Positions 29,581 through 37,288 of a DNA stretch of 46,620 bases are shown here, piece after piece. The stretch lies in the NCBI GenBank assembly GCA_947461635.1, contig CANHMH010000005.1:1-46620 (forward strand), read 5' to 3'. The translations under genes and the position numbers were made by a program. This DNA comes from Flavobacteriales bacterium (lineage in GTDB: Bacteria > Bacteroidota > Bacteroidia > Flavobacteriales_D > Crocinitomicaceae). A model generated the notes under the pieces. That model saw only the letters and a list, made by a program, of their open reading frames with translations. It was not told the DNA's origin and did no database searches. Within the stretch, counting starts at the first letter, position 1, and every line of letters begins with the position of its first letter.

Positions 29581-30536
29581 CTATTGACAATTTTAACTCA
29601 ACACTTGAATTGTGCAGTCTTTCTGATGGCGGAATCACCTCTACAGCATCCCTTGGAACGCTTCCCTATTCGTTTTCACTTTACCAAGGTTCAACTTTAG
29701 TTTCTTTAAATTCGACCGGAAGCTTCACAGGACTTCAAAGTGGGGATTACTCACTACTTGTTGTGGATCAAATTGGTTGTGCTGACAGTGTTACTGTTAC
29801 TGTGGATTCCATTCCAGCGCCAATTGCCACGCTTCCAGATATGGTTCTTTGTGACTTAACGGTGCAAATTAATGGGGTCTTATCTTCTACGGGAACCAAT
29901 TGGACAGCTAATTCACCATTGATTAATTTCTCTAATGCTTCGGGACAAAATCCAACTATTGTTGCGGATGCTTTAGGTATTTATTCCATTACGGTAACCG
30001 ACACTGTCTGTAACTTCACTGAAACGTTTCAACTAACCTTATTAGCAGAACCTTTTACCCAGGTGTTCGACACGACTTTATGCTTTGGTGAAACACAAAT
30101 ACTCTCTGCAGTGCAACAACCGCAAAACACAGGTTATCTTTGGTCAACGGGGGCAACTACATCTTCCATAAGCGTGACGGAATCTGGAAATTACATTGTT
30201 GCTGCTTCAAACGGCTGTGGTGTTTCAATCGATACTGCAACGGTTGTGTTCTCTTCATGCGAACTCGAACTACCAAATGTACTCACCCCAAATAATGACG
30301 GTGAAAACGATTATTTCCACCTGCTTTACTTTGGAGAACTTAAATCATTTCGATGTACCATTTTAAACAGATGGGGACAAGTCATTCGGGAATACGATAA
30401 TCCTGCCTTCATGTGGGATGGGAAAGATGATGCTCAAAATGAAATGCTAGAGGGAGTTTATTTCTATCTTGTGAATGCAGAAACAAATGGAGGAAACGAA
30501 ATTGTAAAACATGGCCATGTGACTTTGTTGCGTTAA
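26775..30536 (+). CDS. Giant secreted protein with gliding-motility-associated (CHU_C/T9SS type B) C-terminal domain
   Basis: 1253 aa; signal peptide; Ig/PKD-like repeats; ELPNVLTPNNDGENDYFHLLYFGELKSFRCTILNRWGQVIREYDNPAFMWDGKDDAQNEMLEGVYFYLV...GHVTLLR. Confidence 0.92.
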   Translation: MKNFFLSWILLFSPFLLFSQSSTIIGTAFDNEYSIAMCADNVGNVYIGASNNNEPWVLKRDVNNNVVWSQKLNTVATGSNSDVSYIDIVGDTIFGCGWLKTGTTIKGSLLFKMNATTGALYWVKAESTSKTYLSTMKYANGKYFISGSQTNNANGYNGKVMAISSANGATIWQTPSIGLTFPGYGNDYLDDFTSSTEMVNGKMFITGRSYVSATATNMRTILVGVSDLGVVFLTKFLEFNPATAADARFYGAAIEYDGTDSLIVLQHGDDICMSSSCTDFKVGLVKTDLFGNVTWCKEYDLNGVNTEVGRGLTVTPNAYVFYGFANYNFTSSKLFVAKTNKQGVVQTAKLVSYTGGNLGHSIGPLPTAGSSAYINGKHYIPGSFFTTNANSRDILQLVLNDNLDDAISCFTLTPATINVTNYPPFSGPLNTNLPADQVTFNVNPTPALLNYVSPCTAPINFSQNSSCSSSVITVSAPAISNPTFLWSNGTTGNTITANNTNPLFVTVSNPVNCCVVVDTIIPILTPSNLTAFLPNDTTICLGTGSSFTLSPTISPVSSGVTYLWSNQATTSSINVNQTGTYWVSVNDGCQTLTDNINITVNPIPVLTNPLTNTICNQTNTNITLTSNIPSTFTWNAISNTSITGETTTLTNSNSIQNTLTNNTSINQVVSYVVTTTAGTCSSTATIQITVTPPLVAPIITASGPTTFCNGGSVTLSSNYPTGNTWSTGQTSQSITVNASSTISLTVSINGCSSPSTSISINELNVNLPTASLTGGGTFCQGQNVTPVTVNFTGAGPWTLSYQINGVNQTPISTSNPSINLGQNAGNYVLTSIVDVNCTNTVNAASLIVINPLPIISFTADTLIGCAPLTVNFTGTSNGDPNSCVWTLSNGQTLNGCNPSYTFNQPGCYDVVLASTLNGCTASVNASQFICIGNNPTIDNFNSTLELCSLSDGGITSTASLGTLPYSFSLYQGSTLVSLNSTGSFTGLQSGDYSLLVVDQIGCADSVTVTVDSIPAPIATLPDMVLCDLTVQINGVLSSTGTNWTANSPLINFSNASGQNPTIVADALGIYSITVTDTVCNFTETFQLTLLAEPFTQVFDTTLCFGETQILSAVQQPQNTGYLWSTGATTSSISVTESGNYIVAASNGCGVSIDTATVVFSSCELELPNVLTPNNDGENDYFHLLYFGELKSFRCTILNRWGQVIREYDNPAFMWDGKDDAQNEMLEGVYFYLVNAETNGGNEIVKHGHVTLLR

Positions 30537-30788
30537 AGGTAATCTTTCAATATTTGGACTTATTCATACTTTATGTTTTTCATATTTAATCGACGTTTTA
30601 TTTAAAAAAAACCTTACAAATAGATCAATTTATAACCAATGTTATATTTGAAGCAGTTGAAAAATATGGTCAACTTACATAAAGGAAGGAATTTTAGATG
30701 AAAAGAGATAATAATTTCAATTTCTAAATAGCTCTCTCATGTAGGATAAACTATCAAATAACTTGAATCAACAGATAATAGTTATCCT

Positions 30789-33700
30789 AACTTAATTCAA
30801 GTATAGTTAATAAAGATTTATGCAATTATCACTAATTTTGAATCTGATTCTTATATCATTACTAGTTATCTCCAAATGAAGAACTTATTTTTAAGTTGGA
30901 TTCTCTTTTTTAGTGCATTCTTTGTGTTTTCACAATCCTCAACGATTATCGGTACTGCCATTGATAATGAATATTCAATTACCATGTGTTCAGATAATGC
31001 TGGCGATGTATATATTGGCGCAAGCAACAACAACGAACCATGGGTGCTCAAAAGAGATGTCAATAACAATATTGTTTGGAGTCAAAAACTGAATACCGTT
31101 GCAACAGGGTCCAATTCAGATGTTTCTTATATCGATATCGTTGGAGATACCATCTTCGGTTGCGGTTGGCTTAAAACAGGAACCACCATCAAAGGATCCT
31201 TACTGTTTAAAATGAATGCAACTACTGGGACCTTATACTGGGTGAAAGCAGAATCAACAAGTAAGACCTATTTGTCAACGATGAAATACGCAAATGGTAA
31301 GTATTTTATTTCGGGGTCGCAAATGAATAATGCGAATGGTTACAATGGAAAAGTGATGGCCATTTCAAGTGCCAACGGAGCAACTATTTGGCAAACACCT
31401 TCTATCGGACTTACTTTTCCGGGATATGGGAACGATTACCTTGACGATTTTAATGCATCGACTGAAATGATCAATGGAAAAATGTTCATCACTGGACGGT
31501 CATACGTAAACGCCACAGCCACCAACATGCGCACCATTCTGGTCGGAGTCAGTGACCTCGGCGTCGTGTTTCTAACGAAGTTCTTGGAGTTTAACCCTGC
31601 AACAGCAGCAGATGCGCGTTTTTATGGAGCTGCTATCGAATATGATGGGACAGATTCGTTAATTGTGCTGCAACACGGCGACGATATCTGCATGAGTAGT
31701 AGTTGTACCGATTTCAAAGTTGGACTTGTTAAAACCGATTTATTGGGAAATGTCACTTGGTGCAAAGAATATGATGTAAATGGGGTCAATACGGAAGTTG
31801 GGAGGGGTTTAACCGTTACACCTAATTCCTATGTGTTTTATGGCTTTGTGAACTATAATGCTACATCTTCCAAATTATTCGTTACCAAGACGAATAAACA
31901 AGGCGTGCTTCAAACAGCGAAGCTGGTTAGTTATACTGGAGGCAATCTTGGGCATGGCATTGGACCGCTCCCAACGGCAGGATCGAGTGACTATAAGAAT
32001 GGAAAACACTACATACCAGGTTCATTTTTCACCACCAACGCAAATAGTCGAGATATCCTTCAATTGGTCCTAAATGACAACCTCGAAGATGCCATAAGTT
32101 GTTTCACATTAACACCGGCAACAATTACGGTTACGAACTATCCCCCATTTTCAGGACCGTTAAACACAAATCTACCCGCAGACCAAGTCACATTTAATGT
32201 TAATCCTACACCAGCATTATTAACGTACGTATCACCATGTACGGCTCCGATTAATTTTAGTCAAAATTCTTCCTGTTCATCATCAGTTATAACAGTAAGT
32301 GCGCCGGCAATCACCAATCCAACCTTTCTTTGGTCAAATGGCACAACTGGAAATACAATAACCGCCACGAGCACCAATGCCCTTTTTGTGACAGTGTCCA
32401 ATCCAGTGAATTGTTGTGTGGTTGTAGATACGATAATTCCTGTTTTTACGCCTTCGAACCTCACTGTTAGTTTACCTAATGACACCACCATCTGTTTCGG
32501 GACAGGATCAGGTATTACATTGAGTCCGACAATTTCCCCAGCAAGTACGGGACTCACTTACTTGTGGAGTAATCAAGCCACAACGAGTTCAATCAATGCG
32601 ACTCAAATGGGCACGTATTGGGTTAGTGTGAATAATGGTTGTCAAACCGTAACTGATACCATAAACATCACCACCAATCCAATTCCCGTACTCACAAGTG
32701 TTCTCGCTGATACTATTTGTAATCAATCAAATACCAACGTTACATTGACCAGTAATATTCCCGCCACTTTTACTTGGAATGCCCTGAACAATGTTTCTGT
32801 TTCAGGGGAAACGACAGTAAACTCGAATTCTTCCACTATTCAAGACAACTTAACGAATATTTCAACAAGCAATCAAATAGTGAGTTATGTTGTCACCACA
32901 ACTGTAGGAACGTGTAGTTCGACAGCAACGATCCAAATTACAGTTATTCCTCCGTTAGCTGCACCGATTATTACTGCATCCGGACCAACAACGTTTTGTA
33001 CTGGTAGTTCAGTTACATTAAGTTCAATTTATACAACTGGAAATACATGGAGTACTGGAGAGACCACTCAATCTATTACAGTTAATGCAACAAGCACAAT
33101 TACCTTGACAGCAACAATCAATGGTTGTTCATCACCAACGACTAGTATCACTGTTACGGAACTTAATGCGAGTTCCCCAACTGCACTTCTTTCAGGTGGA
33201 GGTACATTTTGTCAAGGTCAAAACGTGACGCCAGTCACAGTAGATTTCACAGGAGCCGGACCATGGACTTTGTCCTATCAAATTAATGGGGTGAATCAAA
33301 CGCCTATTTCTACTGCGAATCCTACTTACAACTTAGGACAAACTGCAGGGAATTACTTACTTACTTCTGTCGTTGATTTAAACTGTACAAACACGGTGAA
33401 TGATGCTTCGCAGATTGTTATCAATCCTACGCCAGTCATTGATGTGAGTCCATTAACGCTTTGCGCTGGATCAACAGGTACCTTAACAAGCACTGTCAAT
33501 TTACCCGGAGGAACATACCTTTGGAGTCCAAATGGACAAACAACAGCAACGATTAACGTTTCCCCAATCGCTACAAGTTCGTATTCCGTGGTTTACACCT
33601 TGAATAGTTGTCCAAGTTTAGCGGATACAGCAACTGTTGTTGTAAATCCGCTTCCGATTGTTTCATTCACGGCAGATAACCTAATCGGTTGCGCTCCGTT

Positions 33701-33903
33701 AACCGTAAATTTCACTGGGACATCGAATGGAGATCCGAATGCTTGTATTTGGACATTGAGTAATGGACAGACATTAACTGGTTGCAATCCAAGCTACACA
33801 TTTAATCAACCAGGTTGTTATGATGTAACATTCACATCCTCTTTAAATGCTTGTACAGCAAGTGTGAGTTCTAATCAATACATCTGCATCGAAAATAATC
33901 CAA
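30789..33903 (+). repeat. Tandem duplication, copy 2
   Basis: See copy 1; carries an extra 222-nt segment (about 33423-33644). Confidence 0.9.
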
Positions 33904-34436
33904 TTGCGTTATTTACGGCAAATTCGAACTTGATTAACCCAGATAATTCGACTGTTCATTTTTTCAATCTTTCTTCGGGAGCAACTTCCTATCTCTGGGA
34001 CTTTGGAGACGATGAACAATCAGTCGAAGTTAGTCCATCGCATCTGTACGGAGTTAACGGAGGCGATTATTCCGTTACCTTACTTGCAAGCTCTTCATTA
34101 GGCTGTACATCAGAATACGCTTTAAGCATTATTTATGAAGAGGACTTGATTTTTTACGTGCCAAATTCCTTCACACCAGATGGAGATCAGTTCAATCAAG
34201 TTTTTGTTCCCATTTTCTCCTCTGGAATCGATGAATACAGTTATCACTTAAGTATTTTCGATCGTTGGGGAGAACTCATCTTTGAATCCTTTGATTTAAA
34301 CGTTGGATGGGATGGAACATATACAGCCAAACAAGGCATGGTCCAAGATGGAATGTACATTTGGAAAATCGATTTCAAGTTAAAGAAAAACGACGATCAC
34401 AGGGCCGTTACGGGACATGTGTCCATTTTGAAATAG
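30876..34436 (+). CDS. Paralogous giant secreted protein with PKD domain and T9SS type B C-terminal domain
   Basis: 1186 aa; N-terminal part near-identical to the previous gene; YLWDFGDDEQSVEVSPSHLY PKD; VPNSFTPDGDQFNQVFVPIFSSGIDEYSYHLSIFDRWGELIFES...GWDGTYTAKQGMVQDGMYIWKI...GHVSILK. Confidence 0.92.
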   Translation: MKNLFLSWILFFSAFFVFSQSSTIIGTAIDNEYSITMCSDNAGDVYIGASNNNEPWVLKRDVNNNIVWSQKLNTVATGSNSDVSYIDIVGDTIFGCGWLKTGTTIKGSLLFKMNATTGTLYWVKAESTSKTYLSTMKYANGKYFISGSQMNNANGYNGKVMAISSANGATIWQTPSIGLTFPGYGNDYLDDFNASTEMINGKMFITGRSYVNATATNMRTILVGVSDLGVVFLTKFLEFNPATAADARFYGAAIEYDGTDSLIVLQHGDDICMSSSCTDFKVGLVKTDLLGNVTWCKEYDVNGVNTEVGRGLTVTPNSYVFYGFVNYNATSSKLFVTKTNKQGVLQTAKLVSYTGGNLGHGIGPLPTAGSSDYKNGKHYIPGSFFTTNANSRDILQLVLNDNLEDAISCFTLTPATITVTNYPPFSGPLNTNLPADQVTFNVNPTPALLTYVSPCTAPINFSQNSSCSSSVITVSAPAITNPTFLWSNGTTGNTITATSTNALFVTVSNPVNCCVVVDTIIPVFTPSNLTVSLPNDTTICFGTGSGITLSPTISPASTGLTYLWSNQATTSSINATQMGTYWVSVNNGCQTVTDTINITTNPIPVLTSVLADTICNQSNTNVTLTSNIPATFTWNALNNVSVSGETTVNSNSSTIQDNLTNISTSNQIVSYVVTTTVGTCSSTATIQITVIPPLAAPIITASGPTTFCTGSSVTLSSIYTTGNTWSTGETTQSITVNATSTITLTATINGCSSPTTSITVTELNASSPTALLSGGGTFCQGQNVTPVTVDFTGAGPWTLSYQINGVNQTPISTANPTYNLGQTAGNYLLTSVVDLNCTNTVNDASQIVINPTPVIDVSPLTLCAGSTGTLTSTVNLPGGTYLWSPNGQTTATINVSPIATSSYSVVYTLNSCPSLADTATVVVNPLPIVSFTADNLIGCAPLTVNFTGTSNGDPNACIWTLSNGQTLTGCNPSYTFNQPGCYDVTFTSSLNACTASVSSNQYICIENNPIALFTANSNLINPDNSTVHFFNLSSGATSYLWDFGDDEQSVEVSPSHLYGVNGGDYSVTLLASSSLGCTSEYALSIIYEEDLIFYVPNSFTPDGDQFNQVFVPIFSSGIDEYSYHLSIFDRWGELIFESFDLNVGWDGTYTAKQGMVQDGMYIWKIDFKLKKNDDHRAVTGHVSILK

Positions 34437-34510
34437 TACGAATTCAATTCTGGACTTTTTTCGCTAAAAAAAAACAGCTTGAAACATAGCTATTTTCTTT
34501 CGAATTAGAC

Positions 34511-34541
34511 AAAAAAAGAGACCAACCGAAAGATTGATCTC
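34511..34541 (-). terminator. Rho-independent terminator for 34564..35169
   Basis: Minus-strand GAGATCAATC-TTTC-GGTTGGTCTC (10-bp stem with two G-U pairs) followed by TTTTTTT. Confidence 0.72.
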
Positions 34542-34563
34542 AAAAACATTTTTTAGGTAAAAC

Positions 34564-35169
34564 TTAATATACAACAACGCCATTTCTCTCTGGTGAACCA
34601 AGACTTACCATTGATTTTATAAGGGATGAAGCCTTTAGATACGCCTGAGAAACGCTTAACTTCATTGATTTCAAGGCCAAGGTGTTTTGCATTTTTGATC
34701 CGTCCAACTTATATTTAGATCCATCAAGAATCGATTTAATATCATCCAATATAACCTTTGTTTCACCATCGGTTTTAATGGTTGAATTAATCGCAGTTAA
34801 AAAACCGGTCAAACTCGCATTAATTTTGTTCAGGTCTGGTGTGGAGTCCTCTAGTTTAGAAATTTGCTGATCCAAGAATTCTTGTGTTTTCTTTTCTTCC
34901 GTGCCCATCGATTCAATTTTATCAATCGTATTATTTAGCTTGTCGTTCCAAGCAGAACCACCAGTGGATTTAAAAAAATCTGGATTCTCCATTTGAAATT
35001 CCTTAATCTCTATCAAATAACCATGTACTTTGTCATGATTATTAGTATTTGCGACTTCAAGATTTTCTGAAACCAATTCTAAATCTGTTGAATCCATTTG
35101 AGAATTTCCACAAGAGGACAATAATAAAAGGAAAGTAGCTACACTAAATATTGCTGTTTTCATAATCAT
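34564..35169 (-). CDS. Hypothetical lipoprotein
   Basis: 201 aa; LLLSSCGNSQMD lipobox. TATATTTG on the minus strand (plus 35180-35187) just upstream fits a -7 box. Confidence 0.75.
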   Translation of the reverse strand: MIMKTAIFSVATFLLLLSSCGNSQMDSTDLELVSENLEVANTNNHDKVHGYLIEIKEFQMENPDFFKSTGGSAWNDKLNNTIDKIESMGTEEKKTQEFLDQQISKLEDSTPDLNKINASLTGFLTAINSTIKTDGETKVILDDIKSILDGSKYKLDGSKMQNTLALKSMKLSVSQAYLKASSLIKSMVSLGSPERNGVVVY

Positions 35170-35273
35170 TTTTTTCTTTCAAATATAATATATATTTGAT
35201 TCGTTTTATCTATTTTATTTTTTTGTTAGTTCAAATTGATATCCTACAATGAATTCAATAAGCTTACTTAAAG

Positions 35274-36149
35274 TCAATAGATTGCGCTCAATAATCCATC
35301 AAGCGATGACTTATCCAACTTTGAAAACGCAAACCAGCGCTTTCCTAAATCTTTGAGGGATGCTCCCAAATGATACACTTCGTGGTCATCAATGATTAGG
35401 AATCGGTCGTGACTTTTATGAAAGGATTTCAACTCAAATCCACCATATTGTTCGCCGGCCTTTTGAAGATCGAGTTGAATTTGTTTGTTATTTGTCTTTG
35501 TCAGCAGTAGAACCTTAACTCCTTCCCTCTTCTTACACAAATGCACCAAGGTGCTTTCATCGATGTAATTATCAATCAGCACAATGCGCTTATTTGCAGA
35601 ACGAATGATCCGCGAGCAGAATGCATACGCATCAAATACTTGTCCATCAAAGAAAATGCCTTGGGTTGGGATAAGTTGCGTATTGATTTGAAGATCGATT
35701 TGTTCCACTTTAGTTTTTAAAATTCCCATTTGGTCTTCCATTCGATTCATGCGATTATTAACAGCATATCCTTTGAGGAGGTAATCTTTCAAAATACGAT
35801 TCGCCCAAATGCGAAACTGCGTACCTCTTTTTGAATTTACTCGATAACCAACAGAGAGAATTGCATCTAAGTTGTAGTGTTTCGTATTTTTATCTTGTGT
35901 TTTCCCTTGTATAGCGCCATGTTGAGTGGTATGTGCAAAAAATGCACATACCACTTTTTCGTCTAATTCTTCATCTTTAAAAATATTCTTCAGGTGTTTC
36001 GAAATGACTGATCGTTCTCGTTCAAATAATTGAGCTATTTGTTCTTGCGTTAACCAGAATGTTTCATTTTCTTCATCCATTCTTACTTCAATGTGTTCAG
36101 TAAGCTTATTGGGATGATAAATAATGATTTCGTTTTTCATAGAATTCAA
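35274..36149 (-). CDS. RhuM-family protein with C-terminal PLD-like (single HxR/Kx4D) domain, paralog of 18051..18932
   Basis: FWLTQEQIAQLFERERSVISKHLKNIF...HYNLDAILSVGYRVNSKRGTQFRIWANRILKDYLLKGYAVNNRMNRME...PTQGIFFDGQVFDAY...IVLIDNYIDESTLVHL...SHDRFLIIDDHEVYHLGASLKDLGKRWFAFSKLD. Confidence 0.87.
   Translation of the reverse strand: MNSMKNEIIIYHPNKLTEHIEVRMDEENETFWLTQEQIAQLFERERSVISKHLKNIFKDEELDEKVVCAFFAHTTQHGAIQGKTQDKNTKHYNLDAILSVGYRVNSKRGTQFRIWANRILKDYLLKGYAVNNRMNRMEDQMGILKTKVEQIDLQINTQLIPTQGIFFDGQVFDAYAFCSRIIRSANKRIVLIDNYIDESTLVHLCKKREGVKVLLLTKTNNKQIQLDLQKAGEQYGGFELKSFHKSHDRFLIIDDHEVYHLGASLKDLGKRWFAFSKLDKSSLDGLLSAIY
35925..35955. repeat. Perfect inverted repeat inside the second RhuM coding sequence
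   Basis: AGTGGTATGTGCA-AAAAA-TGCACATACCACT; 13-bp arms, 5-nt loop; encodes VVCAFFAHTT. Confidence 0.96.
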
Positions 36150-36206
36150 ATGTTAAAAAATGCTTGAAGTTTTTAGACCATGTTCAATATTCCATCAAAC
36201 GATGAC

Positions 36207-36731
36207 TTATCCAACTTTGAAAATGCCTTGGGTTGGGATTGTATTTTGTTCTAGTGCCTGGAATACGCGCTCAAATTTTTGTTCAATTTCTATTTGCTTT
36301 CGTTCCAAACCATCCATTCGTTGGATGAGGCCACTTTGATTGAACAGGACTTTACGCATTTCAACGAAAGCACCCATAATTTGAATACTTGTTTGGATAG
36401 CAGTTTCGCTACTCAATACAGCAGATAGCATAGCGACTCCTTGCTCCGTAAACACATATGGTAAGGTTCTTCTTTTTGCGGTCGCAATTTGCGACCGCAA
36501 AAAAGAAGAATTGACATTAGCTAATTGTTCCTTTTGAAATTGATTCCATTCTGCTAAATTAAGTTGAAACATAAAATGCTCCGGGAATCGTTTGTTGTTA
36601 CGTTTTACTTGTTCATTTATTCTTTTGGTCTCAACATCATACAATTCAGCCAACTGAAAATCAATCATCACTGGATAACCACGAATGATGAATATGCTAT
36701 TACCTAGATCTCGTTTTGAAATGGAACTCAT
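36207..36731 (-). CDS. ORF6N domain protein (KilA-N/Bro-type phage-related DNA-binding family), probably C-terminally truncated
   Basis: IFIIRGYPVMIDFQLAELYDVETKRINEQVKRNNKRFPEHFMFQLNLAEWNQF...LRSQIATAKRRTLPYVFTEQGVAMLSAVLSSETAIQTSIQIMGAFVEMR; ends in IPTQGIFKVG after a deletion junction. Confidence 0.88.
   Translation of the reverse strand: MSSISKRDLGNSIFIIRGYPVMIDFQLAELYDVETKRINEQVKRNNKRFPEHFMFQLNLAEWNQFQKEQLANVNSSFLRSQIATAKRRTLPYVFTEQGVAMLSAVLSSETAIQTSIQIMGAFVEMRKVLFNQSGLIQRMDGLERKQIEIEQKFERVFQALEQNTIPTQGIFKVG
36467..36510. repeat. Long inverted repeat inside the ORF6N coding sequence
   Basis: TTCTTC-TTTTTGCGGTCGCAA-T-TTGCGACCGCAAAAA-(A)-GAAGAA: 15-bp perfect arms (36473-36503) extended by 6 bp past a 1-nt bulge; encodes SSFLRSQIATAKRR. 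Confidence 0.96.
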
Positions 36732-36829
36732 TTTCTTAAATAGTTTATTTAAGCCGCTTTTGGTAAAAGTGCGGCTTTCTTTAAACGTAGAAATTGAGAT
36801 AATATTTTTTTAAGAGTAAATGAAATTTC

Positions 36830-37060
36830 GATACTTGATGTCGCAATTTGCGTTCTAAAGTATTCCCTTTTTTCAATAGAAAGTTAAAACATAAAGTCTT
36901 CTGGGAATCGAGCTATGTTTCTTTAAACTTGTTTATTCAATCAACTAATTGGCACACCATGAAACTCAGCCAAATGGCTATCCAACATAACATGGATCCC
37001 TCGAATTGTCTAAATTCTATTTTCTAAATCAAGATGTGAAACTGGATTAATATTCATTCA
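36830..37060 (-). pseudogene. Decayed ORF6N gene fragment
   Basis: Minus-strand reading gives LENRI*TIRGIHVMLDSHLAEFHGVPIS*LNKQV*RNIARFPEDFMF* and, in another frame, EYFRTQIATSS. This aligns to LGNSIFIIRGYPVMIDFQLAELYDVETKRINEQVKRNNKRFPEHFMF and SFLRSQIATAK of the adjacent ORF6N gene. Confidence 0.88.
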
Positions 37061-37288
37061 ATTGTTTCTTTATGCTGTTGGTTTTTATTTACATGAAAGT
37101 AAATTTTAAAAACGAACTTCAGGAAAATCAAAAATTTTTAATACCTCAAATTCTTTAATTAGAATAAGGTTTCAAGATTAGTTTGCTGCGTTAAATCCAT
37201 TAGTTGAGTCTCGTTTTCGATTCGGATCGTGTTGAAATGTAATAGAAAGAATGAATGACTGATTGACTGATTGATTGATTTTCTGGAA

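Noticed and set aside
26688-33903. Possibility that the duplicated T9SS genes are an assembly artefact
   Set aside because: Copies show dispersed substitutions, a 222-nt in-frame insertion and wholly different C-termini, so they are real paralogs.
36467-36510. Strong hairpin with T-run considered as a rho-independent terminator
   Set aside because: Lies in the middle of the conserved ORF6N coding domain, and the paralogous RhuM genes have analogous hairpins without T-runs; an internal terminator is not the most economical reading, though attenuation cannot be excluded.
35274-37060. RhuM/ORF6N islet as a prophage or integrative element
   Set aside because: No integrase, terminase, structural genes, tRNA or attachment repeats seen; evidence supports only family turnover, not a complete mobile element.
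37252-37280. Short TGATTGAC/TGATTGAT repeat just downstream of the stand-alone FISUMP gene stop
   Set aside because: Short and imperfect; no link to coding or regulatory function beyond superficial similarity to the 12531 repeat.
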